From contig NZ_KI421513.1 in assembly GCF_000473325.1 (NCBI RefSeq), forward strand, positions 1,621,217 to 1,685,216: a stretch of DNA of 64,000 nt. The letters are read 5' to 3'. The position numbers were made by a program, and so were the translations under genes. The stretch comes from Leisingera caerulea DSM 24564. GTDB taxonomy: Bacteria; Pseudomonadota; Alphaproteobacteria; Rhodobacterales; Rhodobacteraceae. Position 1 is the first letter of the stretch. Each line of letters begins with the position of its first letter. The notes beneath the pieces are model-generated. The model ran no database searches. It saw only the letters and a program-made list of their open reading frames with translations, and was not told where the DNA came from. Positions 49,481 to 58,419 of this stretch are shown piece by piece.

Positions 49481-50749
49481 ATGGATTCGATTTTGGTAAC
49501 GGGCAATGGCCCGCTGAACGGGCAGATCCCGATCGCCGGCGCCAAGAACGCCTGCTTAACCCTCATGCCGGCGACCCTGCTCAGCGAAGAGCCGCTGACG
49601 CTGACCAATGCGCCCCGGCTCAGCGACATCAAGACGATGACGCTGCTGCTGCAATCTTTGGGCGCCGAGGTGTCCAGCCTGCAGGACGGACAGGTGCTGG
49701 CAATGTCGAGCCACGATCTGACAAGCCATGTCGCCGATTATGAGATCGTGCGGAAAATGCGCGCTTCCAACCTGGTGCTGGGCCCGATGCTGGCCCGGCT
49801 GGGCCAGGCGGTGGTGTCGCTGCCGGGCGGCTGCGCCATCGGCGCGCGGCCGATGGATCTGCACATCCACGGGTTGGAGGCTCTGGGCGCCGAGATTGAG
49901 CTGAAAGACGGCTACTTGCACGCCAAGGCGCCGGGCGGCCTCAAGGGCGCGGTGGTAGAGCTGAGCTTTGCCTCCGTTGGCGCTACCGAAAACATCATGA
50001 TGGCCGCAACCCTTGCCAAGGGCACCACAGTCATCAAGAACGCTGCGCGCGAGCCGGAAATCACCGACCTGGCGGACTGCCTGCGGAAAATGGGCGCGCA
50101 GATCGAGGGCGACGGCTCCCCCGACATCACCATCCAGGGGGTCGACCGGCTGCACGGCGCGACTCACCAGGTGGTCACCGACCGGATTGAGCTTGGCACC
50201 TATATGCTGGCCCCGGCGATCTGCGGCGGCGAGGTGGAGCTTCTGGGCGGCCGTATCTCTCTGCTCGGGGCGTTCTGCGAAAAACTGGATGCTGCGGGTA
50301 TTCAAGTGACGGAGACGGAAAAGGGCCTTAAGGTCAGCCGCAAGAACGGCCGGGTAAAGGCGGTTGACGTTGTGACCGAACCCTTCCCCGGCTTCCCGAC
50401 CGACCTGCAGGCGCAGATGATGGCGTTGATGTGCACCGCCGAAGGCACATCGGTGCTGGAAGAGAAGATTTTTGAGAACCGCTTTATGCATGCGCCGGAA
50501 CTGGTGCGCATGGGCGCGCAGATCGAGGTGCATGGCGGCCATGCCACGGTGACCGGCGTCGAAAAGCTGAAAGGTGCGCCCGTCATGGCCACCGACCTGC
50601 GCGCTTCGGTCTCGCTGATTCTTGCTGGTCTGGCGGCAGAAGGTGAAACCAGGGTGAGCCGTGTCTACCACCTGGACCGCGGCTATGAGCATGTGGTGCG
50701 CAAGCTGTCCGGTGTCGGTGCCAAAATCGAGCGGATCAAGGAGCAGTGA
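49481..50749 (+). CDS. murA: UDP-N-acetylglucosamine 1-carboxyvinyltransferase
   Basis: 422 residues. Substrate-binding Lys/Asn in IAGAKNACL near residue 20 and catalytic-loop cysteine in [15 protein letters not shown] near residue 115, the fosfomycin target. It transfers enolpyruvate from PEP to UDP-GlcNAc in the first committed peptidoglycan step, in the cytoplasm. GGAG precedes the ATG; the stop overlaps the next start by one base. Confidence 0.96.
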   Translation: MDSILVTGNGPLNGQIPIAGAKNACLTLMPATLLSEEPLTLTNAPRLSDIKTMTLLLQSLGAEVSSLQDGQVLAMSSHDLTSHVADYEIVRKMRASNLVLGPMLARLGQAVVSLPGGCAIGARPMDLHIHGLEALGAEIELKDGYLHAKAPGGLKGAVVELSFASVGATENIMMAATLAKGTTVIKNAAREPEITDLADCLRKMGAQIEGDGSPDITIQGVDRLHGATHQVVTDRIELGTYMLAPAICGGEVELLGGRISLLGAFCEKLDAAGIQVTETEKGLKVSRKNGRVKAVDVVTEPFPGFPTDLQAQMMALMCTAEGTSVLEEKIFENRFMHAPELVRMGAQIEVHGGHATVTGVEKLKGAPVMATDLRASVSLILAGLAAEGETRVSRVYHLDRGYEHVVRKLSGVGAKIERIKEQ

Positions 50750-51225
50750 TGGCGGATGCAAGTTTCGAGGACGGCCGCGAAGTCCCGCTGAATCTGGGCG
50801 CATTGGAGGAGGAGGATCTCAAAGTCATCTCCTCGCTGGTTCAGGATGCTGTTTTCCCGGCGACCGAAATGAGCTGGCGCGCATCAGAGCGCCGCTTTGC
50901 CCTGCTGCTGAACCGCTTCCGCTGGGAGGACCGGGATGCCGCCGAACGCCGCGGCCGCGCCTATGAGCGGGTGCAGTCGCTGCTGGTGGTGGACAATGTT
51001 CTGCGGGTCGCCTCTCAAGGAGTGGACCGCAAGGACAAGGACTTGGTGCTGTCCCTGCTTGCCGTCAGTTTTGAGCCCGGTGAAGACGGCACCGGCCACG
51101 TGCTGCTCACCCTGGCGGGCGACGGGGCCATCCGCCTGTCGGTCGAAGCGCTGGAGGTGTCCTTGCGCGATGTGACCCGGCCTTACCGGGCGCCGTCGGG
51201 GAAGGCGCCGGACCACAAAGCCTGA
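50749..51225 (+). CDS. DUF2948 family protein
   Basis: 158 residues, soluble, matching the alphaproteobacterial DUF2948 family that commonly follows murA (ALLLNRFRWED, VQSLLVVDNVLRVASQGV, LSLLAVSFEPG). Function unknown. Start ATG 50749 with AAGGAG 5 bases upstream; coupled to murA by a TGATG overlap. Confidence 0.8.
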   Translation: MADASFEDGREVPLNLGALEEEDLKVISSLVQDAVFPATEMSWRASERRFALLLNRFRWEDRDAAERRGRAYERVQSLLVVDNVLRVASQGVDRKDKDLVLSLLAVSFEPGEDGTGHVLLTLAGDGAIRLSVEALEVSLRDVTRPYRAPSGKAPDHKA

Positions 51226-51228
51226 CCT

Positions 51229-51741
51229 ATGCAGAACAAACGCGGCATCTCTCAGGCGTTCGCCCGCCCGCTGAGCGGCCTGGAGATCCGTCCCGCGTCT
51301 GTTTTCGACGTCTTCGCCATGAGTCAGGTCCTTACCGCTTCGGTCCGAGGTTTGTGCCAGGCCGGCCATGGCTGCGATCCGCAGCGGATTGACGCGTGGA
51401 CCGCCGCCGTGGCCCCCGGGCAAATCCGCGCCTGGTTAGGCGGGGCCGGGCGGTGCTGGCTGGCCGAACGCAACGGCCAAGCCGCGGCAGTGGGTGGGCT
51501 GGATCCGGATGGCACGGTGACATTGCTCTATGTTGCCCCCAGCGCCGCAAGGCAGGGCACAGGCTCGGCACTGCTGGCGCATCTTGAGGCGGAGCTGCAC
51601 AGCGCTGGCCATAGCGAAGGGCGTTTGAGCGCAACCCGTGCCGCGCTGGGCTTTTGCCGGAAGCATGGCTGGCGGCAGGCAGAGGCTCCTGCTGCTTCCT
51701 GCTGCTTGCCTTGCATTCCGATGCGCAAGCCGCTGGGCTGA
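51229..51741 (+). CDS. GNAT-family N-acetyltransferase
   Basis: 170 residues. GNAT core with LEIRPASVFDVFAMSQVL near residue 18, VTLLYVAPSAARQGTGSALL (acetyl-CoA-binding loop) near residue 97 and a C-terminal FCRKHGW. Substrate unknown. 3 bases after the DUF2948 gene. The C-terminal tail has an unusual CCLPC cluster. Confidence 0.75.
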   Translation: MQNKRGISQAFARPLSGLEIRPASVFDVFAMSQVLTASVRGLCQAGHGCDPQRIDAWTAAVAPGQIRAWLGGAGRCWLAERNGQAAAVGGLDPDGTVTLLYVAPSAARQGTGSALLAHLEAELHSAGHSEGRLSATRAALGFCRKHGWRQAEAPAASCCLPCIPMRKPLG

Positions 51742-51896
51742 TGCAGGCGGCTCTGACTGGTTAAAGCAAACGCCGGGGCAATTGGAAACCGGCCCAAGCG
51801 CAGCATGCCCGCTGTTGCGTCCAATTGCTCCGCCTGCTGCCATACATCTTGAGACTGCCCGGGCATGCAGCTATGCGAAGGCCAAAGGAGATCCCG

Positions 51897-53198
51897 ATGC
51901 CGCAGTTTCTGAACACCCGTGACACCGATTTCGAAGAATCCTTCACGGCGCTGCTGGGCGCCAAGCGCGAGGACAGCCCGGATGTGGATTCCATCGTTGC
52001 CGGGATCATCGCGGACGTGCGCGGCCGCGGCGATGCCGCGCTGGTGGAGCTGACGGCGAAATTCGACCGGCTGGAGCTGGCGCCCGCGCAGCTGCGCATT
52101 ACCGATGCAGAGGCGGATGCGGCGATTGCGGATGTGCCTGCAGAAGAACGCGCTGCACTGGAACTGGCAGCAGAACGGATCCGCGCCTATCATGCCCGCC
52201 AGATGCCGGAGGATGCGCAGTGGACGGACGAGACCGGCGCAACGCTGGGCTGGCGCTGGTCGGCGGTGTCGGCTGCGGGGCTTTATGTGCCGGGCGGGCT
52301 GGCGTCCTATCCGTCATCCGTGCTTATGAATGCCATTCCGGCCAAGGTCGCAGGGGTGGAGCGGCTGGCGGTCACCGTGCCCACGCCGGACGGCCAGATC
52401 AACCCGCTTGTGCTGCTGGCGGCCCGGATTGCCGGGGTGGATGAAATCTACCGGGTCGGCGGCGCGCAGGCCGTGGCGGCGCTGGCTTATGGCACTGAGA
52501 CCATTGCGCCGGTGGACAAGATCACCGGCCCCGGCAATGCCTTTGTCGCGGCGGCCAAGCGGCGGGTGTTCGGCAAGGTCGGCATCGACATGATCGCCGG
52601 CCCGTCTGAAATCCTGGTGATTGCCGACAAGGACAACAATCCGGACTGGATTGCGCTGGACCTGATGAGCCAGGCCGAGCACGACGAAAGCGCCCAGTCG
52701 ATCCTGATCACCGATGACGAGGGCTTTGGCCGCGCGGCGGCCGCGGCGGTGGATAAACGGCTGGAAACGCTGGAACGCCGTTCGATTGCCGGTGTCTCCT
52801 GGCGCGATTTCGGCGCGGTGATCACCGTGCAGGATCTGGACGAGGCCGCGGCGCTGTCGAACCGCATCGCGCCGGAGCACCTGGAACTTTGCGTCGCTGA
52901 CCCTGCGGCGCTAAGCGAGAAGACAGTGCATGCGGGTGCAATTTTTCTGGGCCAGTACACGCCCGAAGCCATTGGCGACTATGTTGGCGGCCCGAACCAC
53001 GTGCTGCCGACCGCGCGCTCGGCGCGGTTCTCTTCCGGCCTTTCGGTGATGGATTTCCTCAAGCGCACAACTTTCAGCCAGATGACCCCGGACTCGCTGC
53101 GCGCCATCGGCCCGGCGGCAGAGGTGCTGGCGAAAAGCGAAAGCCTGGAGGCGCACGGGCTGTCCGTCACTGCACGGCTGGATGCGCTGAACGAGTAA
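51897..53198 (+). CDS. hisD: Histidinol dehydrogenase
   Basis: 433 residues. GLYVPGGLASYPSSVLMNAIPA near residue 126, GTETIAPVDKITGPGN near residue 202, IAGPSEILVIAD near residue 237 and MSQAEHDESAQS near residue 262 (metal-ligand and catalytic region). It makes histidine from histidinol in two NAD-linked steps. AAAGGAG precedes the ATG at 51897; the frame stays open to 51825. A hairpin GCGCAGGGGC...GCCCCTCTGCGC lies just after the stop (53202-53226). Confidence 0.95.
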   Translation: MPQFLNTRDTDFEESFTALLGAKREDSPDVDSIVAGIIADVRGRGDAALVELTAKFDRLELAPAQLRITDAEADAAIADVPAEERAALELAAERIRAYHARQMPEDAQWTDETGATLGWRWSAVSAAGLYVPGGLASYPSSVLMNAIPAKVAGVERLAVTVPTPDGQINPLVLLAARIAGVDEIYRVGGAQAVAALAYGTETIAPVDKITGPGNAFVAAAKRRVFGKVGIDMIAGPSEILVIADKDNNPDWIALDLMSQAEHDESAQSILITDDEGFGRAAAAAVDKRLETLERRSIAGVSWRDFGAVITVQDLDEAAALSNRIAPEHLELCVADPAALSEKTVHAGAIFLGQYTPEAIGDYVGGPNHVLPTARSARFSSGLSVMDFLKRTTFSQMTPDSLRAIGPAAEVLAKSESLEAHGLSVTARLDALNE

Positions 53199-53240
53199 GC
53201 GGCGCAGGGGCTCTGCCCCTCTGCGCGTGCCGCGCATGCA

Positions 53241-53270
53241 CCCCGGGATGTTTTCAGCCAGATGAAAAGG
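53241..53270 (+). repeat. Dispersed intergenic repeat, family A, partial copy
   Basis: CCCCGGGATGTTTTCAGCCAGATGAAAAGG, keeping the GGG-AT-TTTT...AGATGAAAAG part of family A. It sits after hisD. Confidence 0.45.
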
Positions 53271-53375
53271 GATCCGCGCCCCGGAGCCCGCCGGGGCGCT
53301 TCACCTGGCGCGGTCATCGGCGTCCCCGCCTGTACCGCAGGATCAGGGTTGCGGAACCGGGTTAACGATCCGTAA

Positions 53376-53408
53376 CTTCATCTGGCCAGAAATATCCCCG
53401 CCGGAGGC
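53376..53408 (-). repeat. Dispersed intergenic repeat, family A, copy on minus strand
   Basis: Minus-strand reading begins GCCTCCGGCGGGGATATTTC and ends with TGGCCAGATGAAG. Located 3' of the oppositely oriented SDR gene. Confidence 0.6.
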
Positions 53409-53413
53409 CTCAA

Positions 53414-53436
53414 GTCATTTTTCCCGGAAAAATGAC
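53414..53436 (-). terminator. 23-bp perfect palindrome after the SDR gene
   Basis: GTCATTTTTCC-C-GGAAAAATGAC, 8 bases beyond the SDR stop. As RNA it can form ATTTTT / AAAAAT with a CCCGG loop. Possible weak bidirectional terminator or a protein site. Confidence 0.45.
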
Positions 53437-53443
53437 GCAGACC

Positions 53444-54205
53444 TCAGTAATGCGTGGTATAGCCGCCGTCCACCGCCAGCACCTGGCCGGTTATGTAGGA
53501 CGCGGCTGGGGAGGCGAGAAAGAGGACGGCCGGTGCAAGCTCCTCAGGCTCCCCCCAGCGGCCGAGGGAGGTGGCGGCCTTGAGCTTTTCCGCAATTGCC
53601 GGATCCGCTGCTGCGGCCATGTTGGGGGCGGTCTTGAAAAACCCCGGGGCAATTGCGTTCACGGTGATGCCTTTGGGGCCAAGCTCTGCCGCCAGCGCCT
53701 TGGTCATGCCGTTGATGCCGGCCTTGGCAGTGGTATAGGCGGCGTCGCCCGCCTGCGCGATAAGGCCCGCAATCGAGGAGATATTGATGATGCGGCCATA
53801 GCCCTTGGCGGCCATTTGCACCGCCGCCAGCTGGCTCAGGCGGAAGGGGGAGACCAGGTCGACCTCCCACAGCGCCAGCAGATCAGCGCGGGAGAATTCC
53901 GGCAGGCTGCGGCGGTCGCGCTGGCCGACGTTGTTGACCAGGATGTCCAGACCGCCTGCTGCCGCGATTTCCTCCATTGCCGCAACGCAAGCGTCTTCGT
54001 CTGCCACATCCAGAACCAGGGGGCGGGCGGTTCCGGGCATCCGGGCCACGGCCGCTGCCACCCGGGCCTGGCTGCGCCCGTTGATCCAAACCTCGGCCCC
54101 GGACTCAGCCAGCAGCCGGGCGGCGGCCAAGCCCAGCCCGCCGGTGGATCCGGTCACCAGCGCGCGCTGGCCTGTGAGGGAAAACTGTTCGAGCGCTGTC
54201 ATCAT
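53444..54205 (-). CDS. Short-chain dehydrogenase/reductase (SDR)
   Basis: 253 residues. NAD(P)-binding TGSTGGLGLAAARLL near residue 18, LVNNVGQRD near residue 88, active site Ser in ISSIAG and YTTAKAG near residue 157, and the C-terminal SYITGQVLAVDGG typical of FabG-like enzymes. Substrate not predictable. Start at 54205 has AGGAG upstream; the longer open frame is shadow. Confidence 0.92.
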   Translation of the reverse strand: MMTALEQFSLTGQRALVTGSTGGLGLAAARLLAESGAEVWINGRSQARVAAAVARMPGTARPLVLDVADEDACVAAMEEIAAAGGLDILVNNVGQRDRRSLPEFSRADLLALWEVDLVSPFRLSQLAAVQMAAKGYGRIINISSIAGLIAQAGDAAYTTAKAGINGMTKALAAELGPKGITVNAIAPGFFKTAPNMAAAADPAIAEKLKAATSLGRWGEPEELAPAVLFLASPAASYITGQVLAVDGGYTTHY

Positions 54206-54361
54206 CCTGTCTCCTGCCCGGGACAGGCTGGGCAGGCGGGCTCTGCCTGTCAAGCGCTGCCGCATACCGGCCGTGGGGTGACGCCTGCTGCTGCATTGCC
54301 CCAGGCGCGCCGGTGCGATACTCATGGCCGGACGCCTCAGCGCATTTAGAGACAAAGACCC

Positions 54362-54841
54362 ATGAGCCGCATCAGCCACATTGAACTGGACGACCGCAAC
54401 CTGCCGCCTCCGACCCCTGAGATCGAGCAGGAGCGCAAGGTGGCGATCTATGACCTGATCGAACAGAACAGCTTTACCCTGCCGTCCCGCGAGGACCGCG
54501 GGCTGCCCGACGGTCCCTACCACCTGGGCCTGGCGATCCGCGACAAGCGGCTGGTCTTTGATATCAACACCGAATCCGGTGAGAAGGCCGCGGAATTCCA
54601 CCTGTCGCTGTCTCCGTTCCGGCAGGTGGTGAAGGACTATTACCAGATCTGCGAAAGCTACTTCACCGCGGTAAAGACAATGCCGCCGAGCCAGATCGAG
54701 ACCATCGACATGGCCCGGCGCGGCATCCACAACGAGGGCAGCCGGGTGCTGCAGGAGCGGCTGGAAGGCAAGGCGGAGGTCGACACCGATACCGCCCGCC
54801 GCCTGTTTACCCTGATCTGTGTCCTGCATTTCGGAGGCTGA
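54362..54841 (+). CDS. UPF0262 family protein
   Basis: 159 residues, UPF0262 (alphaproteobacterial, unknown function): begins MSRISHIELDD, with GPYHLGLAIRDKRLVFDI near residue 60 and FRQVVKDYYQICESYFTAVK near residue 90. First of a coupled set with the phosphatase, NTF2-like and acetyltransferase genes. Confidence 0.85.
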   Translation: MSRISHIELDDRNLPPPTPEIEQERKVAIYDLIEQNSFTLPSREDRGLPDGPYHLGLAIRDKRLVFDINTESGEKAAEFHLSLSPFRQVVKDYYQICESYFTAVKTMPPSQIETIDMARRGIHNEGSRVLQERLEGKAEVDTDTARRLFTLICVLHFGG

Positions 54842-54844
54842 CGG

Positions 54845-55303
54845 GTGGAGGAGCTGCCGCAGTCCGTTCTGTTCTGTTGCGACCACAATTCGGTCCGCTC
54901 TCCGATGGCGGAGGGCATCATGAAAAAATTCTATGGCACCGGCACCTATGTGCAATCCGCCGGCGTCAAGAACGATATGGAAATCGACGGTTTCTCCATC
55001 GCCGTCTGCCAGGAAATCGACGTCGAGCTGTCCCGCCACCGCTCGCGCTCCTTCGACGAGATGGAACGCTGGGGCGACGACCTGTCGTCCTTCGACCTGG
55101 TGGTGGCGCTGTCGCCCGCCAGCCAGCGCCGGGCGCTCGAGCTCACCCGGTTTTTCCACCTCGATGTCGAATATTGGCCGATTATGGACCCTACCGGGCT
55201 CGGCGAGACGCGCGAAGCCAAGCTAGACGTCTACCGGCAAACACGGGACCAAATCATCCAGCACCTGAAAAACCGCTGGGGCGAACCGACGGAGAGAACA
55301 TGA
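54845..55303 (+). CDS. Low-molecular-weight protein tyrosine phosphatase family
   Basis: 152 residues from a GTG start, GGAGG 7 bases upstream. P-loop C-X5-R-S in FCCDHNSVRSPMAEG near residue 12; the catalytic Asp is expected near WPIMDPTG (residue 120). It may dephosphorylate tyrosine or act as an arsenate-reductase-like protein. Follows UPF0262 by 3 bases, the usual Rhodobacterales pairing, and overlaps the next gene by ATGA. Confidence 0.85.
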   Translation: MEELPQSVLFCCDHNSVRSPMAEGIMKKFYGTGTYVQSAGVKNDMEIDGFSIAVCQEIDVELSRHRSRSFDEMERWGDDLSSFDLVVALSPASQRRALELTRFFHLDVEYWPIMDPTGLGETREAKLDVYRQTRDQIIQHLKNRWGEPTERT

Positions 55304-55698
55304 CCGACACCATTGCGCGCTATTTTGCAGCCTTCAATGCAGGCGACACTGATGCCATGCTGGACTGCCTGGACGAGCAGATTGCTCATCACGTGAATGA
55401 AGGGCAGATCCGCGTGGGCAAGGAGAAATTCGCAGAATTTTGCGCCCATATGAGCCACTGCTACAAGGAAGAGCTGACCGATTTGGTGATCTTCGCCAGC
55501 GAGGACGTGACCCGTGCGGCGGCGGAGTTCATTGTCAACGGCACCTACCTGGCAACCGACGAGGGCCTGCCGGAAGCCAAGGGCCAGACCTACCGCCTGC
55601 CGGGCGGATCGTTCTTTGAGCTGAAGGACGGCAAGATTTCCCGCGTCACCACCTATTACAACCTGGCGGACTGGATCGCCCAGGTGTCTGCCGGATGA
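55300..55698 (+). CDS. NTF2-like/SnoaL-like protein
   Basis: 132 residues with an NTF2-like cone fold: YFAAFNAGDTDAMLDCLDEQIAHHVNEG near the start and PGGSFFELKDGKISRVTTYYNLADW near the end. Possible ketosteroid-isomerase-like enzyme or ligand-binding protein; substrate unknown. ATGA overlaps on both sides tie it to its neighbours. Confidence 0.85.
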   Translation: MTDTIARYFAAFNAGDTDAMLDCLDEQIAHHVNEGQIRVGKEKFAEFCAHMSHCYKEELTDLVIFASEDVTRAAAEFIVNGTYLATDEGLPEAKGQTYRLPGGSFFELKDGKISRVTTYYNLADWIAQVSAG

Positions 55699-56282
55699 CG
55701 ATCCGGGTCGAAGCGATGACCGGTGCGGCGCTGGAGGCCGCGCTGGACGATGTGGCCCGCCTCCGGATCAAAGTGTTCCGCGCCTGGCCATATCTGTACG
55801 ACGGTGACCTGGCCTATGAGCGCGAGTACCTGCAAAGCTACCGCGACAGTGAACACGCCGTGGTGGTCGGGGCCTTTGACGGCGAGACCCTGGTCGGTGC
55901 CTCGACCGGCGCGCCGCTGGCAGATCATGCAGATGATTTCGCGGCGGCCTTTGCGGGCACCGGCATTGATCTGAATGACGTCTTCTATTGCGCCGAATCG
56001 GTGCTGCTGCCGGAATACCGCGGCCATGGCGTTGGCCACGGGTTCTTTGACGCGCGCGAGGCGCACGCCCGCAAATACGGTTTCAGCAAATGCGCTTTTT
56101 GCGGCGTGCAGCGTCCGGCGGACCATCCGCTGCGGCCTGCGGATTACGCGCCGCTCGATCCGTTCTGGCGTAAGCGCGGCTACCAGCCGCTGGCGGGCGC
56201 CATCGCGCATTTCTCCTGGAAGGATGTGGATCAGGCGGAAGAAACCAAGAAGCCGCTGCAGTTCTGGATCCGGGATTTGTAG
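55695..56282 (+). CDS. GNAT-family N-acetyltransferase
   Basis: 195 residues, GNAT fold: VARLRIKVFRAWPYLYDGD near residue 20, AESVLLPEYRGHGVGHGFFD (acetyl-CoA loop) near residue 100 and FCGVQRPADHPLRP, as in conserved acetyltransferases next to nitrilases. Substrate unknown. Last gene of the overlapping set, followed after 161 bases by a nitrilase-family gene. Confidence 0.85.
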   Translation: MTIRVEAMTGAALEAALDDVARLRIKVFRAWPYLYDGDLAYEREYLQSYRDSEHAVVVGAFDGETLVGASTGAPLADHADDFAAAFAGTGIDLNDVFYCAESVLLPEYRGHGVGHGFFDAREAHARKYGFSKCAFCGVQRPADHPLRPADYAPLDPFWRKRGYQPLAGAIAHFSWKDVDQAEETKKPLQFWIRDL

Positions 56283-56333
56283 CCCTGCCGGAGCGGCTCG
56301 GCCAAAGAGCGTTTTGCCAGGCCGCCGCAGAAG

Positions 56334-56366
56334 GGGTGTACAGAGGGTGCACAGGGGGTGTACGGA
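56334..56366. repeat. Three 11-bp tandem units, GGGTGYAC type
   Basis: GGGTGTACAGA, GGGTGCACAGG and GGGTGTACGGA at exact 11-base period, ending 78 bases before the nitrilase-family gene. Each carries a TGTACA-like dyad. Confidence 0.55.
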
Positions 56367-56443
56367 AGTCACCCCCTCTTCCGGAGGCCGCCAAAAGATA
56401 ACCGGAATACCTAGGGTCTGCATTTGCACAAGGGGAAGACAGG

Positions 56444-57322
56444 ATGAAAATCGCCACTGCCGCTTATCCGCTCGACTGGCTCGATAGCTGGGCGCAGTAC
56501 GAAGACAAGCTCGCTGCCTGGGTCGCGGAGGCTGCCGGCAACGGGGCAGAGCTGCTGGTGTTCCCGGAATACGGTGCGATGGAGCTGTCCACCCTGGACG
56601 GGGCGGCGGTGGCCGGCGATCTGGCGCAGTCGATTCACTCGGTTTCGGAAAAGATGGAGGATGCGGCGGCGCTGCACCTGAGGCTGGCCGCCGAACATGG
56701 CGTTCACATCCTCGGGGCCTCCGCCCCGGTGCACAGCGGGCTGGACCAGCCGGTGAACCGGGCAGAATTCTATACGCCCGGCGGCAGCCGCGATCATCAG
56801 GACAAGCAGATCATGACCCGGTTCGAGCGCGCGCCCTGGGGCATCGCCGGGGGCGGGCCGCTCAAGATTTTCGAGACCAGCTTAGGCAGAATCGGTGTGC
56901 TGATCTGCTATGACAGCGAATTCCCGCTGCTGGGCCGTGCCCTGGCGGAGGCGGATGTGATTCTCGTCCCCTCCTGCACCGAGGCGCTGGCCGGATACTG
57001 GCGGGTGCGCATTGGCGCCATGTCGCGGGCACTGGAGAACCAGTGCGTGACCGCCATGGCCTCGATCGTCGGCGCAAACGCATGGTCCGAAGCGGTGGAC
57101 ACGAACACCGGCATGGGCGGCATTTTCGGCCCGCCGGACAAGGGCTTCCCCGCAACCGGAGTGCTGGCTGAAGGGGTGCTGAACCAGCCGGGCTGGACCT
57201 ATGCCGAAGCCGATCTGGAGGCCATCGCACATGTCCGGGCTGATGGCGGGGTGCTGAACCGGCTGCATTGGGAAGAGCAAACACCGCGGGTAAATTTGGT
57301 CACAAAGGCCGCACTTTGCTGA
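56444..57322 (+). CDS. Carbon-nitrogen hydrolase (nitrilase superfamily)
   Basis: 292 residues. Catalytic triad visible: Glu in LVFPEYGAM near residue 42, Lys in DKQIMTRFE near residue 126 and Cys in VLICYDSEFP near residue 154. It hydrolyses an amide or related C-N bond; substrate unknown. AGGGGAAGACAGG leads the start. Confidence 0.9.
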   Translation: MKIATAAYPLDWLDSWAQYEDKLAAWVAEAAGNGAELLVFPEYGAMELSTLDGAAVAGDLAQSIHSVSEKMEDAAALHLRLAAEHGVHILGASAPVHSGLDQPVNRAEFYTPGGSRDHQDKQIMTRFERAPWGIAGGGPLKIFETSLGRIGVLICYDSEFPLLGRALAEADVILVPSCTEALAGYWRVRIGAMSRALENQCVTAMASIVGANAWSEAVDTNTGMGGIFGPPDKGFPATGVLAEGVLNQPGWTYAEADLEAIAHVRADGGVLNRLHWEEQTPRVNLVTKAALC

Positions 57323-57405
57323 TTGAGCCCTTGAAATATTGGGAAAATGACCCCATTTAAGCGCACGTCCCGCAGTTTGCGGGTTAACCCAATGATGGAG
57401 ACAAC

Positions 57406-57624
57406 ATGGCCAAGGAAGATACGCTCGAATTTCCCGGTGTCGTGAAGGAACTCCTGCCTAATGCGACGTTTCGGGTCGAGCTGGAAAACGGCCATGAAAT
57501 CATCGCACATACGGCAGGCAAGATGCGCAAGAACCGCATCCGTGTTCTGGCTGGCGACCGGGTCCAGGTGGAAATGACACCTTATGACCTGACGAAGGGC
57601 CGGATCAACTACCGCTTTAAGTAA
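57406..57624 (+). CDS. infA: Translation initiation factor IF-1
   Basis: 72 residues, exact family length: [20 protein letters not shown] start, [18 protein letters not shown] and [12 protein letters not shown] end. S1-like OB fold that binds the 30S A site. Its own terminator follows. Confidence 0.97.
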   Translation: MAKEDTLEFPGVVKELLPNATFRVELENGHEIIAHTAGKMRKNRIRVLAGDRVQVEMTPYDLTKGRINYRFK

Positions 57625-57648
57625 GCCGTTGATCTGCCAAGACAAACA

Positions 57649-57681
57649 AAGCCCGGCACCGCGCCGGGCTTTTGTTTTTTG
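57649..57681 (+). terminator. Terminator after infA
   Basis: GCCCGGC / GCCGGGC around ACCGC, then TTTTGTTTTTTG. Confidence 0.92.
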
Positions 57682-57730
57682 ACGCGGTCTGAAGGCCGTT
57701 GCCTCCCTTCCCGGCGGCGAAGCTGATTGC

Positions 57731-57760
57731 CAGGCGGCGGGACGGGGGTATTTCCGGCAG
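57731..57760 (+). repeat. Dispersed intergenic repeat, family A, degenerate copy
   Basis: GGACGGGGGTATTTCCGGCAGGATGATAGG, matching the GGCGGG(G)-TATTT-GGC-AG-ATGA skeleton of family A with several changes. Confidence 0.4.
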
Positions 57761-57837
57761 GATGATAGGGCGGCCCGCTCTTTAACGCTGCCGGTATTCA
57801 CCGTATGACAGGCGTAAACCGGTAAGAGGGGCCAGGC

Positions 57838-58419
57838 ATGGCATTTATTCTGGGATCTGGCAGCCCGCGGCGGCTGCAGCTGCTGGCGCAGCTTGGGGTG
57901 CATCCGGATACGGTGCGCCCGCCGGAAATCGACGAAACGCCGTTCAAGGGCGAGCTGCCGCGGGCTTACTGCGCGCGGGTGACGCGGGAAAAAACGCAGG
58001 CTGTTCCCGCGGGGGCAGACGATATCGTTCTTTGCGCCGACACCACCGTCGCACTGGGCCGCCGGATCCTCGGCAAGCCGCGGGACGCAGGCGAGGCAGC
58101 AGAGTTCCTGCTGGCCCTGTCCGGGCGCCGCCACCGTGTGATTACCGCGGTTGCCGTGCGCCGCGGCGACCGCATCTGGGAAAAGGACGTGGTGAGCCAG
58201 GTGAAAATGAAAAACCTGTCGGACGAGGAGCTGAATGCCTACCTCGCCACAGGCGATTGGGAAGGCAAGGCCGGCGCCTATGCCATCCAAGGGCCCGCCG
58301 GGGCTTTCATTCCATGGATCAGCGGCTCCTTTACCGGCATTGTCGGGCTGCCGCTGTCCGAAACTGCCAATCTTCTGCGCGCCGCCGGGCTGCCGCTGTA
58401 TCAGGAGGCCGCCGCATGA
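57838..58419 (+). CDS. maf: Maf-family nucleotide pyrophosphatase
   Basis: 193 residues: [16 protein letters not shown] start, [18 protein letters not shown] near residue 63 and [16 protein letters not shown] near residue 142. It removes non-canonical or excess nucleoside triphosphates. Its stop overlaps the next gene (ATGA), giving the maf-RNase-yacG operon. Confidence 0.92.
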   Translation: MAFILGSGSPRRLQLLAQLGVHPDTVRPPEIDETPFKGELPRAYCARVTREKTQAVPAGADDIVLCADTTVALGRRILGKPRDAGEAAEFLLALSGRRHRVITAVAVRRGDRIWEKDVVSQVKMKNLSDEELNAYLATGDWEGKAGAYAIQGPAGAFIPWISGSFTGIVGLPLSETANLLRAAGLPLYQEAAA

